From: CALDTK01 sp965215215
GTDB taxonomy: Bacteria; Bacteroidota; Bacteroidia; Chitinophagales; Saprospiraceae
Direction of reading: 5' to 3'
Length of the DNA stretch: 64,000 bases
Assembly: GCA_965215215.1 (NCBI GenBank)
Contig: OZ244043.1
Coordinates: 4,154,001 to 4,218,000, forward strand
Shown here in pieces: positions 43,453 through 52,281 of the stretch; the first letter of the stretch is position 1; each line of letters opens with the position of its first letter. The notes beneath the pieces are model-generated. The model was not told the DNA's origin, did no database searches, and saw only the letters and a list, made by a program, of their open reading frames with translations. Position numbers and translations under genes: made by a program.

Positions 43453-44238
43453 ATGCCCAATCGCATCGAAGCCGCTTTCGCGAAAACGCGTCGGCCGCTA
43501 CTCAACATCTACTGCACGGCGGGCTACCCCCGGGCCGAGGATACGCAACCCATGCTACGCACGCTCAGCGATGCCGGGGTGGACTTCATCGAGCTCGGCA
43601 TGCCCTACAGCGATCCACTGGCCGACGGCGAGGTCATCCAGCAGAGCGGTGCGCAGGCCCTGCGCGGCGGCATTACCCTCGCGCGGATCTTCGAGCAGGT
43701 CGCCGGGGCGAGACCCCACGTCGAACCGCCGATCATACTGATGGGCTACTACAACCAGGTGCTCCGCTTCGGGAAGACCGACTTTTTGGACGCATGCGTC
43801 GATAGCGGCGTCGATGCCCTGATCCTGCCGGATCTGCCGCTCGAGGTCTACGAGCGCGAATTCCGAGAAGATCTCGAGCGCCGCGACATCGGCATCAGCT
43901 TCCTCGTGACGCCCCGCACGCCGGACGAACGCATCCGGCGCATCGACGCGTTGTGCCGGGGCTTCCTCTACGTGGTTTCGGCCAGCTCTACGACGGGTTC
44001 GGCGGAGCGGGCGAGCGAGGAGCAACAAACCTATTTCGAGCGACTACGGGCGCTCCGGCTTCGGTCTCCGCTACTCATCGGATTCAATATTTCGACCCCG
44101 GATTCCCTGGCCCGCACCGCTCGGTTTGCGGAGGGGGGCATCATCGGTAGTGCGTTCATCCGTTCGCTCGATCCGGCGAGGCTCGCAGCTTCGGCCCGCG
44201 ATTTCGTCGAATACGTGAGGCCGGCGATCAAGGCTTAA
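43453..44238 (+). CDS. trpA: Tryptophan synthase alpha chain
   Basis: A 261-residue TIM-barrel subunit that splits indole-glycerol phosphate. The catalytic acids E47 (FIELGMPYSDP) and D58 (DPLADGE) are intact. ILMGYYNQ, LPDLPLEVYE and the phosphate site GFNISTPD and GSAFIRSL follow. The ATG at 43453 lies 4 nt after the trpB stop at 43448. Its end overlaps the convergent gene by 11 nt. The intact partner suggests that TrpB function is still selected. Confidence 0.95.
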   Translation: MPNRIEAAFAKTRRPLLNIYCTAGYPRAEDTQPMLRTLSDAGVDFIELGMPYSDPLADGEVIQQSGAQALRGGITLARIFEQVAGARPHVEPPIILMGYYNQVLRFGKTDFLDACVDSGVDALILPDLPLEVYEREFREDLERRDIGISFLVTPRTPDERIRRIDALCRGFLYVVSASSTTGSAERASEEQQTYFERLRALRLRSPLLIGFNISTPDSLARTARFAEGGIIGSAFIRSLDPARLAASARDFVEYVRPAIKA

Positions 44239-44833
44239 ACTGCACGCCGATCCCGACGCCGCCGTCCGCGGAGAGTACCGGACTCACGGTGAGTGCGGAT
44301 TTGTGTACGTGCCGGTACGCGAGCAAATCGAACAGGCAGAGCGCTGCGCCCTGGACGATGATCGCCTGACCCCAGCCGCGGTCGCGTGGCCGCGTTCCGC
44401 TATGGTCCAAGTTGTTCGACCGCTGGATCAGGTAGGCTCCGCCGAGCACGTAGGCTACGTCGAGGCCGGCGTTGAAGAGAAAGATCTTCTCGGTCCGGTC
44501 GAGGTCCGCGAAAGCGTCGTCGAAGGTGCGGGGTGTGGCGCGCTGTTTGCGGATTTGGCGCAAGCCGAGCAGTCCGAGCGCCCCGTTTACGACGCCCCAC
44601 CCGGCCGTCATGAGGCCGAACTGTTCGGGTTGGGTATCGTCGGCGGCGAGTGCGAGCGCGCTGCTCGCGAGCACGTTGGCGCCCGCCCAAACGCTCAGTA
44701 CCCGGAGGGCCTCCTGCTTGCGGTCGAGGTAGGTATCGTCCCAGGTGGGCGGCGACGCGGGCTGGGCGGACGTTTGTGGGGTAGCTGCGATCAGTGCGGC
44801 GGCCGAAACGAGAAGCTTGCGGAGGAGGCTCAT
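44228..44833 (-). CDS. Hypothetical membrane protein
   Basis: A 201-residue protein with a signal peptide (ending QTSAQ) and about four hydrophobic segments (VWAGANVLASSALALAA; GWGVVNGALGLLGL; FNAGLDVAYVLGGAYLI; IVQGAALCLFDLLAY). No known domain is recognised; the C-terminus ends in short strands (SPVLSADGGVGIGVQF). It lies 21 nt downstream of ggt on the same strand. The start ATG at 44833 is preferred over the ATG at 44842. Function unknown. Confidence 0.7.
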   Translation of the reverse strand: MSLLRKLLVSAAALIAATPQTSAQPASPPTWDDTYLDRKQEALRVLSVWAGANVLASSALALAADDTQPEQFGLMTAGWGVVNGALGLLGLRQIRKQRATPRTFDDAFADLDRTEKIFLFNAGLDVAYVLGGAYLIQRSNNLDHSGTRPRDRGWGQAIIVQGAALCLFDLLAYRHVHKSALTVSPVLSADGGVGIGVQFKP

Positions 44834-44854
44834 CCTCGGCACAACAGCATATAA

Positions 44855-46606
44855 TCAAAAGCCGCTCGCCGAATCATCCGGATTTCTCGGATCACCGACA
44901 CCGATCAACTTACCGCCTCGAACCTCGATCGCCTTCACGCGCCCGATACTCTCCGCCGGGCGGAGGGTGTGGCCGTAGGCGCGGAGGCTATCGAGGAGCG
45001 CCTCAGGAAACTTGTCGCGCTCGTACACCACCTCGTCCGGCAACCACTGATGGTGAACGCGCGGGGCGTCGATGGCCTCGGGCAGCGGCTCGTTTAGGAT
45101 GAGATCGTTCAGCATCACCTGAAGTACGGCGGTGATGATCGTCGACCCGCCCGGGCTACCGAGCGCGAGTACCGCCCGGCCGTCGCGCTTCACGATGGTC
45201 GGCGTCATGCTCGACAGCATCCGTTTGCCCGGCGCGATCGCGTTCGCTTCCCCGCCCACCAGTCCGAACATGTTCGGTACACCGGGCTTCGCGGAGAAGT
45301 CGTCCATCTCGTTGTTGAGGAAAAAGCCACCGACCTCGCTCCACACCTTGCACCCGAAGTTGCCGTTGAGCGTCGTCGTTACGGCCACGGCGTTGCCCTC
45401 GGCATCGATTACGCTGGTGTGGGTGGTCTCGTAGACTTCTTTCCCCAAGCTTCGGTTGGCTACCCCGCTCGTCGAGGCGGAGTCCGGCGAGTAGGTAGCC
45501 CACTTTCCGGCGAGGTAGCTCGACGTCAGCAGGGAGTCCACCGGGACCTCGACGACGTCCGGGTCGCCGAGGTACTCCGCGCGGTCTTCGTACGCGCGCC
45601 GCATCGCTTCGATGAGCAGGTGGTAGTACGCGGCCTCCGACTCGGCGCGCACGGCGGGTAGATCGTAGGGCGCCAACAGCGTGAGCATCTGACCGAGCGC
45701 CACCCCGCCCGAGCTGGGCGGGGGCATGCTGTATACCGTAAGATCGGCGTACTCGACGACGATCGGATCGCGCCAGACGGATAGGTAGTCGCTCAGATCT
45801 TGCGCGGTCCAAATACCGCCGGCACCCTGGACCTCCTCGGCGAGTTTTACCGCAAAGGCCCCGTCGTAAAAGTAGGAGGGTCCGCCGGCGGCAATGCTAT
45901 CGAGCGTTCGTGCCAACTGCGGTTGAACGAGCCGCGCTCCCTTCCTCCAGGCTCCGACGCCGGTCTCTCCCCCCCCGCGCCGCAGGAAGGGGTGCGCGGA
46001 CCGGTCGCCGATCGCGCTCGCGCGAAACTCGGGCGCGTACGCGTTGAGGCGCGCCGCCTCGGTCGCGCTCACGGCAAAACCGGCCCGGGCCAGCTCGGCC
46101 GCGGGGGCGATCAACCTCGACCAGTCTCGCAATTTGCTTCCCTGCTGAAAGGCCGACCACATACCGTCGACGGTGCCCGGGATGCCCGCGGCCAGCGCGC
46201 CGACGGTGGACTTGCCGTCGATCACCTCCCCGAGGGAGTCCAGGTACATGTCACGACGCGCGGCCGCCGGCGCGCGTTCGCGGTAGTCGAGCGTGAACAC
46301 GTTATCGTTCGCCGGTGCCGTGACCCAAAAACCGCCCCCTCCCAAATTGCCGGCCCGCGGGCACACGACCGCCAGGGCGAACTGGACGGCGATCGCCGCG
46401 TCGGTAGCGTTTCCGCCCGCGCGCAGGATTTGCTCTCCGATCTGACTGGCCAGCGGGTGCGCGGAGACCACCATGCCGCCGCTTCCCTCGACGACGGGGG
46501 TCGTTTTGTAAGTAACGCGCGCGCAGGAATACAGGCCTAGGAGTACTAGGGTCAGTATCGCGGGGTTGAATTTGCGCGGCGCAGGAGGGGTAGCGGGCTT
46601 CGGCAT
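44855..46606 (-). CDS. ggt: Gamma-glutamyltransferase lipoprotein
   Basis: A 583-residue enzyme that cleaves glutathione and other gamma-glutamyl compounds. The signal segment ends at lipobox LYSC, so it is an outer-membrane or periplasmic lipoprotein. Family motifs: GGNATDAAIAVQFALAVVCP, GGGGFWV, the self-cleavage Thr in ETTHTSVIDAEGNAVAVTTTLN, and GSPGGSTIITAVLQV. The open frame extends to 46831, but the ATG at 46606 sits right before the signal peptide. It should be cut into two chains at the catalytic Thr. Confidence 0.94.
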   Translation of the reverse strand: MPKPATPPAPRKFNPAILTLVLLGLYSCARVTYKTTPVVEGSGGMVVSAHPLASQIGEQILRAGGNATDAAIAVQFALAVVCPRAGNLGGGGFWVTAPANDNVFTLDYRERAPAAARRDMYLDSLGEVIDGKSTVGALAAGIPGTVDGMWSAFQQGSKLRDWSRLIAPAAELARAGFAVSATEAARLNAYAPEFRASAIGDRSAHPFLRRGGGETGVGAWRKGARLVQPQLARTLDSIAAGGPSYFYDGAFAVKLAEEVQGAGGIWTAQDLSDYLSVWRDPIVVEYADLTVYSMPPPSSGGVALGQMLTLLAPYDLPAVRAESEAAYYHLLIEAMRRAYEDRAEYLGDPDVVEVPVDSLLTSSYLAGKWATYSPDSASTSGVANRSLGKEVYETTHTSVIDAEGNAVAVTTTLNGNFGCKVWSEVGGFFLNNEMDDFSAKPGVPNMFGLVGGEANAIAPGKRMLSSMTPTIVKRDGRAVLALGSPGGSTIITAVLQVMLNDLILNEPLPEAIDAPRVHHQWLPDEVVYERDKFPEALLDSLRAYGHTLRPAESIGRVKAIEVRGGKLIGVGDPRNPDDSASGF

Positions 46607-46765
46607 CGGCTCATTTTGTAGTGCACGAAGAACGACAGCCCGGCGCACTCGCGGTCGGGTGGTCCCTTCCGGGCAGAGATCGGTACGTGGGTACCGAAGT
46701 TCGGGGCGAACTACCCCCGAGGGGTGGTATACGGACGCGGGGCGGTATCGAGCCCGAAGCCCCCC

Positions 46766-46773
46766 TAGCTTTG
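46766..46773 (+). promoter_or_regulatory. -7 promoter box upstream of mltA
   Basis: TAGCTTTG is an exact TAnnTTTG match, 112 nt before the mltA ATG. No spaced -33 TTG is evident in the GC-rich DNA upstream. The intervening leader can form small hairpins, but I see no leader peptide. Confidence 0.4.
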
Positions 46774-46885
46774 CGGAGGTGGGTTTGGGACCGCTGACAC
46801 TTACCGGGTGTCGGCCGCGTACTAAGGCCACCGATTGCCTACTTCGGTAGGTGGTCGTCGAGCAACGAGGACGAAAACCTCGCGT

Positions 46886-48037
46886 ATGAAGCGATCACTA
46901 CTCACATTTGCGGTAGGCTTCCTCCTGGTGGCTTGTCAGTCGAACCGGACGCAGGCTTCGCTCGGTCTGTTCCGTATCGGAGCGGGTGACGATCTGCAGC
47001 TACAAGCTCTGGGTCCGCCGGCGCCGTCGAAGCCGGGTCAGGCGCTCCTCGTGCGGGGTGCGGGGAAGCGGCTCCTTCCCGAAACGGCTAACCCGGCCGA
47101 ACTCATCGCTACCCTACCCACGCTCACGCCCGAGCTGCGCGCCGGTCTGGAGAGGCAACGCGCGCTACTCAAGCGGCAAAGTCCTACCCGCGCCTACCAC
47201 CTCGGTGGAAAGACCCTTCACCGGCGCGATTTCATGCGCGTCATCGACGATCTACTCAGCGGGCGCTACATGCAGGAGCCGCTGCGCGTGATCTCCGTGG
47301 CCGAGGACAGTCGGGTGCGCTTCACCGGGTACTACAGTCCGGAGGTACGCGTGAGCCGCGAGCGCACCGAGACCCACCGCTACCCCATCCTCCGCTACCC
47401 GAAGGATTACAAGGGGCGACTCCCCACCCGGCACCAGATCGAGCAGGAGGGCGCGCTCAACGTCGGCAAACTGGCGATCGCCTGGGCCGAGCACCCGCTG
47501 GACGTGTACACGCTCCAGCTACAGGGAAGCGGCTTCGTGAGTTTCCCCGACGGCGAGCGCCGCTACCTCGCCTACGGCGGCACCAACCGCTATCCCTACC
47601 AGAGTATCGAGCGCCTACTGCTTGAGCAGGGCGTGAAACTGACCGACATCAGTATGCGCGGTATGCGCAGTTGGATCAGCGAAGACCTCACGGTTCGCGA
47701 CAGCGTGACCACGCTCAACCCCAACTACGGGTTCTTCGTCGAATCCGACGGCGAGCCGCGTGGCGCGGCCGGTGTACCGCTTACGCCCATGGCGAGCGTC
47801 GCGGCCGACCCGCGGCACTACCCGCTCGGTAGCGTCCTCCTCGCCAGCGTCCCGGTGGCCGATCAGCGGGGGAGCGTGAGCGGGTACGAGACCCGCGTAC
47901 TACTCGTGCAGGATACCGGCGGGGCGATCAACGGCGACGCGCACCTCGACCTCTACACGGGCGTCGGCGAGGACGCACTCACTAAGGCGCAGACCGTTTA
48001 CCAGCACGGGCGCGTGTTCGTACTGTCGCCACGCTGA
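46886..48037 (+). CDS. mltA: Membrane-bound lytic murein transglycosylase A
   Basis: A 383-residue lipoprotein (lipobox LLVAC, Cys near residue 17) that cuts glycan strands of peptidoglycan. The MltA domain shows VRFTGYYSPEV, LQLQGSGFVSFPDG and YGGTNRYPY. The 3D domain carries the catalytic Asp in QDTGGAINGDAHLDLYTG. The open frame begins at 46835, but the ATG at 46886 sits at the signal peptide. It is close to ggt and, with namZ and the M23 peptidase, adds to a cell-wall turnover set. Confidence 0.94.
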   Translation: MKRSLLTFAVGFLLVACQSNRTQASLGLFRIGAGDDLQLQALGPPAPSKPGQALLVRGAGKRLLPETANPAELIATLPTLTPELRAGLERQRALLKRQSPTRAYHLGGKTLHRRDFMRVIDDLLSGRYMQEPLRVISVAEDSRVRFTGYYSPEVRVSRERTETHRYPILRYPKDYKGRLPTRHQIEQEGALNVGKLAIAWAEHPLDVYTLQLQGSGFVSFPDGERRYLAYGGTNRYPYQSIERLLLEQGVKLTDISMRGMRSWISEDLTVRDSVTTLNPNYGFFVESDGEPRGAAGVPLTPMASVAADPRHYPLGSVLLASVPVADQRGSVSGYETRVLLVQDTGGAINGDAHLDLYTGVGEDALTKAQTVYQHGRVFVLSPR

Positions 48038-48166
48038 CGTATCTTAGTCGAGGCCGTTATTTGAGCGCGGAATGGGCGCTAGCCTGTACCCATACGATAT
48101 ACCATGCGTTGATACAGATCTATCCAGCGGGTGACCAATAGCTTGTCGTTATTCGAAATACGTATT

Positions 48167-48174
48167 TAGCTTTG
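48167..48174 (+). promoter_or_regulatory. -7 promoter box of small membrane gene
   Basis: TAGCTTTG is an exact TAnnTTTG match, with a TTG at 48143-48145, 21 nt upstream. It is 26 nt before the ATG at 48201. Confidence 0.5.
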
Positions 48175-48200
48175 GATCACAACGATCTAGTCTCGTAACA

Positions 48201-48599
48201 ATGAAACGGCCGTCGGCCACCCGAGCACCTCGACTCGGTTTCCCCTCATATTCCCGGACTACTTGTGGTCTAATGAGTTCAAATTTTACTACTAATAATT
48301 TTTCGAGCAAATCCGGTAAAACAGTGAGCTCGGAGATTATACTTCTCTTTGCGATTCTCGTCGTCGGGTTGATTGGCCTCGCCGTAACGATCAACGGCCG
48401 TAACGAAGCCAAACTGCTAAAGAATTCAAATCCGACCAGTAAGGTCCAGCGCGGTAAACCTCAGACGGATCACATGATCGTACCTCCGAACCCGATGGAG
48501 ATATCGACACGAAAGCGGTCGAGCTCGAGACCAGGTTTTAAGTTTCCCCCCGATCGCCGGGTCGCCGATCGCTACCCCCCCTGCGTAAAGGCGTATTGA
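48201..48599 (+). CDS. Small hypothetical protein with one membrane segment
   Basis: A 132-residue frame (or 108 residues from the ATG at 48273). It has one strong membrane segment (SEIILLFAILVVGLIGLAVTI) and a basic, Pro-rich C-terminal tail. A promoter-like box lies upstream. The DNA is A/T-richer than neighbours in the first half. It converges on the DUF4159 gene and overlaps its end by 28 nt. No family is recognised. A competing minus-strand frame at 48149-48412 has no such features. Confidence 0.5.
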   Translation: MKRPSATRAPRLGFPSYSRTTCGLMSSNFTTNNFSSKSGKTVSSEIILLFAILVVGLIGLAVTINGRNEAKLLKNSNPTSKVQRGKPQTDHMIVPPNPMEISTRKRSSSRPGFKFPPDRRVADRYPPCVKAY

Positions 48600-49237
48600 A
48601 CCAAATTGGCGCCCATGCCGAGCGCCATCTCGCGGGCCGCGGGCGTGTCGTTGTGAACGTCGGCGTCCTCCCAGCCGTCGCCCAAGTCGGTTTCGTAACT
48701 GTAAAAACAAACGAGTCGCCCCTCGTGGATGAGTCCGAACCCCTGCGCGGGTTTGTTGTCGTGCTCGTGGATCTTGGGTAGCCCGTTGGGCATATCAACA
48801 AACTCGTGGTAGACGGGGTGATCGGCCGGTAGTTCAACGAAATCTAGCTCCGGGAAGACCTGCTTCATCGCGGGCCGGATGAACGGATCCATCCCGTAAT
48901 TGTCGTCGATGTGTAGGAAACCGCCCGCCAGCAGGTAGTTCCGCAAATTTTCCGCTTCGGCGGCGCTGAAGACCACGTTACCGTGCCCGGTGAGGTGCGT
49001 GTACGGGTGCGCGAAGAGTGCGGCGGACCCTACCTCCACGGTCGCGTAGGCCTCATCGAGCTCGAGTCCGAGCTTCTCGTTGCAGAAGCGCGCTAGGTTG
49101 GTGAGCGCGGTCGGGTTGGCGTACCAATCGCCTCCGCCGCTGTACTTCAAGAGGGCGAGTTGCAGCGGTTGGGCGAAGCTGTTCGCACCCAGGCTCGCAA
49201 CGGTCAGTAGGGCGCTAAGTAGAATATTTCGGTTCAT
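48572..49237 (-). CDS. DUF4159 domain protein, secreted
   Basis: A 221-residue exported protein with a signal peptide ending NSFAQ (about residue 23). The DUF4159 features are LALLKYSGGGDWYANPTAL, HLTGHGNVVFSAAEAENLRNYLLAGGFLHIDDNYG and CFYSYETDLGDGWED. The fold resembles ThuA or glutamine-amidotransferase-like proteins, but no function is known. It lies 65 nt downstream of rsmE on the same strand. Confidence 0.9.
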   Translation of the reverse strand: MNRNILLSALLTVASLGANSFAQPLQLALLKYSGGGDWYANPTALTNLARFCNEKLGLELDEAYATVEVGSAALFAHPYTHLTGHGNVVFSAAEAENLRNYLLAGGFLHIDDNYGMDPFIRPAMKQVFPELDFVELPADHPVYHEFVDMPNGLPKIHEHDNKPAQGFGLIHEGRLVCFYSYETDLGDGWEDADVHNDTPAAREMALGMGANLVQYAFTQGG

Positions 49238-49302
49238 AAGCTTTCGCTAAAACACGGGGAACGAAGCCCGTACCGCGCGGTAGTAGAACGTCGCAAAACC
49301 GG

Positions 49303-50049
49303 TTAAGGTGCCTCCGGACCGTAGGAGCCGGCGAGCGAGAGCGCGTAGATCGCAGCGGTTTCGCTGCGTAAGCGCGCCGTGCCCAAGGATACGCCAACGT
49401 AGCCCCGGTCGGTCGCGGCCACGATTTCGGTCTCGGTGAAATCGCCCTCCGGACCGAGTAAGAGTCGGCATCCCGACGCCGAGCCCCTGGACGCCGAGAC
49501 CCGTTCGAACAGCGGTTCACGGGTGAGCTCGTCGCGGCAGTGCGCGACGTAACCGACTTCGTGTCCCCCCAGGCCCTCCGCGAGTATGTCGGCGTAGGGT
49601 AACTCGCGGAGCTCCGGCAGGAACGCTCGCCCGGACTGCTTGAGCGCGGCGATGATCTTACCGTGCAGGCGCGTCAGTTTGTAGCTAGCGCGTTCGGTCC
49701 TCGAGGTCGTCAAAAGCGTGATCCGCGTTGCCCCCAACTCGGTCGCCTTTTCGACGAGCCATTCCATGCGCCCCGCGTCGTGCAAAACGCCCACCCCGAG
49801 CTCAACGGGAAACGGGGCCCGGGCGGGTTGCCGCGCCAGTACCCGCGCGGACATACCGCGTCTGTCCACCTCCGTCAACGCCCCGCGGTAGAAGCTGCCC
49901 CGCCCGTCCGTCCACTGCAACTCGTCACCCACCCTGAGTCGAAGGGCCCTCGTGGCGTGTCGAGCCTCATCGGCCGAGAAACTGAAAGTAAGCGTGTCGG
50001 AAGCGATCGTCTCGTAGCCGTAGAAGTAGTGGTCGGGGAGCGTACGCAC
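49303..50049 (-). CDS. rsmE: 16S rRNA (uracil1498-N3) methyltransferase
   Basis: A 248-residue SPOUT enzyme that methylates U1498 of 16S rRNA. An N-terminal PUA-like domain (HATRALRLRVGDELQWTDGRG) is followed by the SAM knot: GRMEWLVEKATELGATRI, LLLGPEGDFTETEI and LGTARLRSETAAIYAL. The start is GTG at 50049, four nt after an exact -7 box, so the mRNA may be leaderless. Full length. Confidence 0.95.
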   Translation of the reverse strand: MRTLPDHYFYGYETIASDTLTFSFSADEARHATRALRLRVGDELQWTDGRGSFYRGALTEVDRRGMSARVLARQPARAPFPVELGVGVLHDAGRMEWLVEKATELGATRITLLTTSRTERASYKLTRLHGKIIAALKQSGRAFLPELRELPYADILAEGLGGHEVGYVAHCRDELTREPLFERVSASRGSASGCRLLLGPEGDFTETEIVAATDRGYVGVSLGTARLRSETAAIYALSLAGSYGPEAP

Positions 50050-50053
50050 GGGC

Positions 50054-50061
50054 CAAACTTA
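50054..50061 (-). promoter_or_regulatory. -7 promoter box of rsmE
   Basis: On minus, TAAGTTTG is an exact TAnnTTTG match, followed by GCCC and the GTG start. The tight spacing implies a leaderless mRNA. Confidence 0.5.
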
Positions 50062-50191
50062 CGGCCGCCAACGAGCGCCCCTGATCGGCGCACGGTACGC
50101 GGGCGTCGAAAAGCGTACTTTCGTGACTCGATTCTCGCATCACAACGCCTGCCGAAAGGTTAAGCATACCTCACCCTTCCGCCCTGCCTGC

Positions 50192-51523
50192 ATGGACTTT
50201 TTGATCATGGCCGCCCAGCTCATGCTGAGCCTTTCCATCCTCGTAGTTCTGCACGAGCTCGGTCACTTCCTTCCGGCCCGCTGGTTCGGCTGCCGCGTAG
50301 AGAAGTTTTACCTCTTCTTCGATCCCTACTTCTCGCTCTTCAAAAAGCAGATCGGCGAGACGGAGTGGGGCGTAGGGTGGCTACCGCTCGGGGGCTACGT
50401 TAAGATCAGCGGGATGGTCGACGAGTCTATGGATATGGACCAGCTGGCCGGACCGCCCCAACCCTGGGAGTTTCGCAGCAAACCGGCCTGGCAGCGACTC
50501 ACCATCATGGTGGGTGGGGTAACCGTAAACTTCATCCTCGGCTTCCTCGTCTTCGCGGGGATCCTTTTCACCTGGGGGCGCAGCTACCTGCCGATCGCGA
50601 ACGCCACCGACGGAATCTACGCGGATAGCCTCGGCTACGAGCTCGGTCTACGGACCGGTGACCGGATCCTGCGCGTCGACACCGTGCCGATTCGCGAGTT
50701 CGACAACCGACTCGTCACCCGCGAGATCCTGCTCAACGGGGCGCGTAACATCTACGTCGAGCGAAACGGTACCGAGGCCTTGGTCACGGTACCGGACTCG
50801 CTGCAGGCCCTGCTCACCGAGCGTCGCTACCAGGAACTCCCCCTGTTTACCCTGCCGATCCGCACCGTCGTCGACACGGTGCTCGGCGACAGTCCGGCCG
50901 AACGGGCGGGGCTCGAAAAGGGCGATAGGATCGTGAGCCTCGGCAGTCGGCCGACGGCGTACTACCAAGACCTGATGCCGCTGCTGGAGCGGAGCGGCGA
51001 CTCCCCCGTCGAGCTGGGCGTGGAGCGCGGCGGCGAGCGTATCTCCCTCAACGCAACGGTGAACGAAGACGGTAAGCTCGGATTCGGCCTGCAACCCGTT
51101 ACCGACCAGTACCGATTCGTTACCGAAGACTACTCGATCGCGGAGTCCATCCCCCTCGGCGTCGAGCGGGGCCTTTCGACCCTGGCCGACCAGGGACGGG
51201 CCATCGGGCAGATCTTCCAGAAGAAGATTCCCGCCAGCAAGAGCGTGGGTAGCTTTATCTCGATCGGTCGCGCGTTCGGTGCGACGTGGGACTGGCAGCG
51301 TTTCTGGACCCTGACCGCCATGCTTTCGCTGATCCTAGCGGTCGTCAACATCCTGCCTATCCCGGCCCTGGACGGTGGCCACGTGATGTTCTTACTCTAC
51401 GAAGCCGTGACGGGCCGCAAGCCGAGCGATAAGTTTTTGCAGGTCGTTACGACCGGGGGATTCGTCCTCATCATCGGCTTGATGTTATTCGCACTCTTCA
51501 ACGATATCCGCAACGTGTTGTAA
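50192..51523 (+). CDS. rseP: RIP metalloprotease RseP
   Basis: A 443-residue inner-membrane site-2 protease. The zinc motif HELGH is at residues 21-25. GGYVKISGM follows, then two PDZ-like regions (about 130-215 and 220-300). The third metal site is in NILPIPALDGGHVMF near the C-terminus, followed by a last membrane segment. It cleaves anti-sigma factors or signal-peptide remnants within the membrane. The open frame extends to 50123, but the ATG at 50192 fits the family. A box TACTTTCG lies at 50116-50123. Confidence 0.95.
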   Translation: MDFLIMAAQLMLSLSILVVLHELGHFLPARWFGCRVEKFYLFFDPYFSLFKKQIGETEWGVGWLPLGGYVKISGMVDESMDMDQLAGPPQPWEFRSKPAWQRLTIMVGGVTVNFILGFLVFAGILFTWGRSYLPIANATDGIYADSLGYELGLRTGDRILRVDTVPIREFDNRLVTREILLNGARNIYVERNGTEALVTVPDSLQALLTERRYQELPLFTLPIRTVVDTVLGDSPAERAGLEKGDRIVSLGSRPTAYYQDLMPLLERSGDSPVELGVERGGERISLNATVNEDGKLGFGLQPVTDQYRFVTEDYSIAESIPLGVERGLSTLADQGRAIGQIFQKKIPASKSVGSFISIGRAFGATWDWQRFWTLTAMLSLILAVVNILPIPALDGGHVMFLLYEAVTGRKPSDKFLQVVTTGGFVLIIGLMLFALFNDIRNVL

Positions 51524-51534
51524 GCTCGGCCGAA

Positions 51535-51542
51535 TACATTTG
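51535..51542 (+). promoter_or_regulatory. -7 promoter box of the tRNA-Leu pair
   Basis: TACATTTG, identical to the box before tRNA-Val, lies 9 nt before the first tRNA-Leu. The -33 element is not clear. Confidence 0.5.
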
Positions 51543-51551
51543 CACCCGCAG

Positions 51552-51635
51552 GCCGAAGTGGCGGAACCGGTAGACGCGCTGGATTCAAAATCCAGTTCTG
51601 GTAACAGAGTGTGGGTTCGAGCCCCACCTTCGGTA
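51552..51635 (+). tRNA. tRNA-Leu (anticodon CAA)
   Basis: An 84-nt class II tRNA. The acceptor GCCGAAG pairs with CTTCGGT, followed by discriminator A. The anticodon stem CTGGA/TCCAG encloses loop TTCAAAA, giving anticodon CAA. The long variable arm TTCTGGTAACAGAG is present. Confidence 0.95.
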
Positions 51636-51643
51636 CATACCCT

Positions 51644-51727
51644 GCCCGGGTGGCGGAATTGGTAGACGCGCCGGTCTCAGAAGCCGGTGTCTTCGCGGAC
51701 GTGCTGGTTCGATTCCAGTCTCGGGCA
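51644..51727 (+). tRNA. tRNA-Leu (anticodon CAG)
   Basis: An 84-nt class II tRNA. The acceptor GCCCGGG pairs with CTCGGGC, followed by discriminator A. The anticodon stem CCGGT/GCCGG encloses loop CTCAGAA, giving anticodon CAG. The variable arm TGTCTTCGCGGACG is present. It is eight nt after tRNA-Leu(CAA). Confidence 0.95.
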
Positions 51728-51728
51728 C

Positions 51729-51759
51729 GAAGCCGGCCTCGCACCGCGGGGCTGGCTTC
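51729..51759. terminator. Hairpin between tRNA-Leu and the GNAT gene
   Basis: GAAGCCGGCC (51729-51738) pairs with the arm ending in GGCTGGCTTC (51750-51759), one G-T pair. It directly adjoins both the tRNA end and the stop codon of the convergent acetyltransferase gene. A probable shared terminator without a strong T-tract. Confidence 0.6.
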
Positions 51760-52281
51760 CTAGGTTCTGCGCTTGCCCCAGCAAACGATATCTATGGTTT
51801 CGCCGAGCTTGACGCCGATGCCGGCCAGGCGGTACTCGAGCGAGAAACCGCATTTCTCGAGCACGCGTTGGCTCGCGACGTTGGTACCGAACACCTCCGC
51901 GTACACCCGGTGAGCCTCCAGTTTTGCGAAAGCGTGCGCCGTAACCTGGGCGACCGCCGCGGTGGCCAGCCCGCGACCCCAAAAACGGTAGCCGAGCCAG
52001 TAGCCCACCTCACAGTTGTGGCGCAGCACGTCGCTACCGGGAAACAAACTGACCGTACCCGCGCACTGGCCGCGTGCCTCGATGATCCAGTGGCGCTGCG
52101 GACCGGTAACCGCGAGCGCGGCGTCGACCCAGTCGAGCGCGCCGTCGACGGTGTAGGGACTCGGAAACGTATCGCGTAGTCCTGCCGCCACCCGCGGGTC
52201 ATCCCCTTCCTGGGCCAGGGCTACGGCGTCTTCGACTTGCGGAAGGCGGAGCCGGACGCGTAGCGGGGCAGGTGCGCTCAT
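51760..52281 (-). CDS. GNAT acetyltransferase, RimJ/RimL-like
   Basis: A 173-residue single-domain acetyltransferase. It begins RLRLPQVEDAVALAQ and has GTVSLFPGSD, CEVGYWLGYRFWGRGLATAAVAQVTAHAF (the acetyl-CoA loop) and NVASQRVLEKCGF. These are the features of RimJ/RimL-type enzymes that acetylate protein N-termini or small amines; the target is unknown. Its start overlaps the end of the upstream lipoprotein gene by 4 nt. Confidence 0.9.
   Translation of the reverse strand: MSAPAPLRVRLRLPQVEDAVALAQEGDDPRVAAGLRDTFPSPYTVDGALDWVDAALAVTGPQRHWIIEARGQCAGTVSLFPGSDVLRHNCEVGYWLGYRFWGRGLATAAVAQVTAHAFAKLEAHRVYAEVFGTNVASQRVLEKCGFSLEYRLAGIGVKLGETIDIVCWGKRRT

Noticed and set aside
42900..43741. Continuation of the first trpB frame to 43741 as a 501-residue protein
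   Set aside because: After codon 300 the reading is Arg/Pro-rich with no TrpB similarity, while the true C-terminus lies in another frame. It is a frameshift artefact, not a novel fusion.
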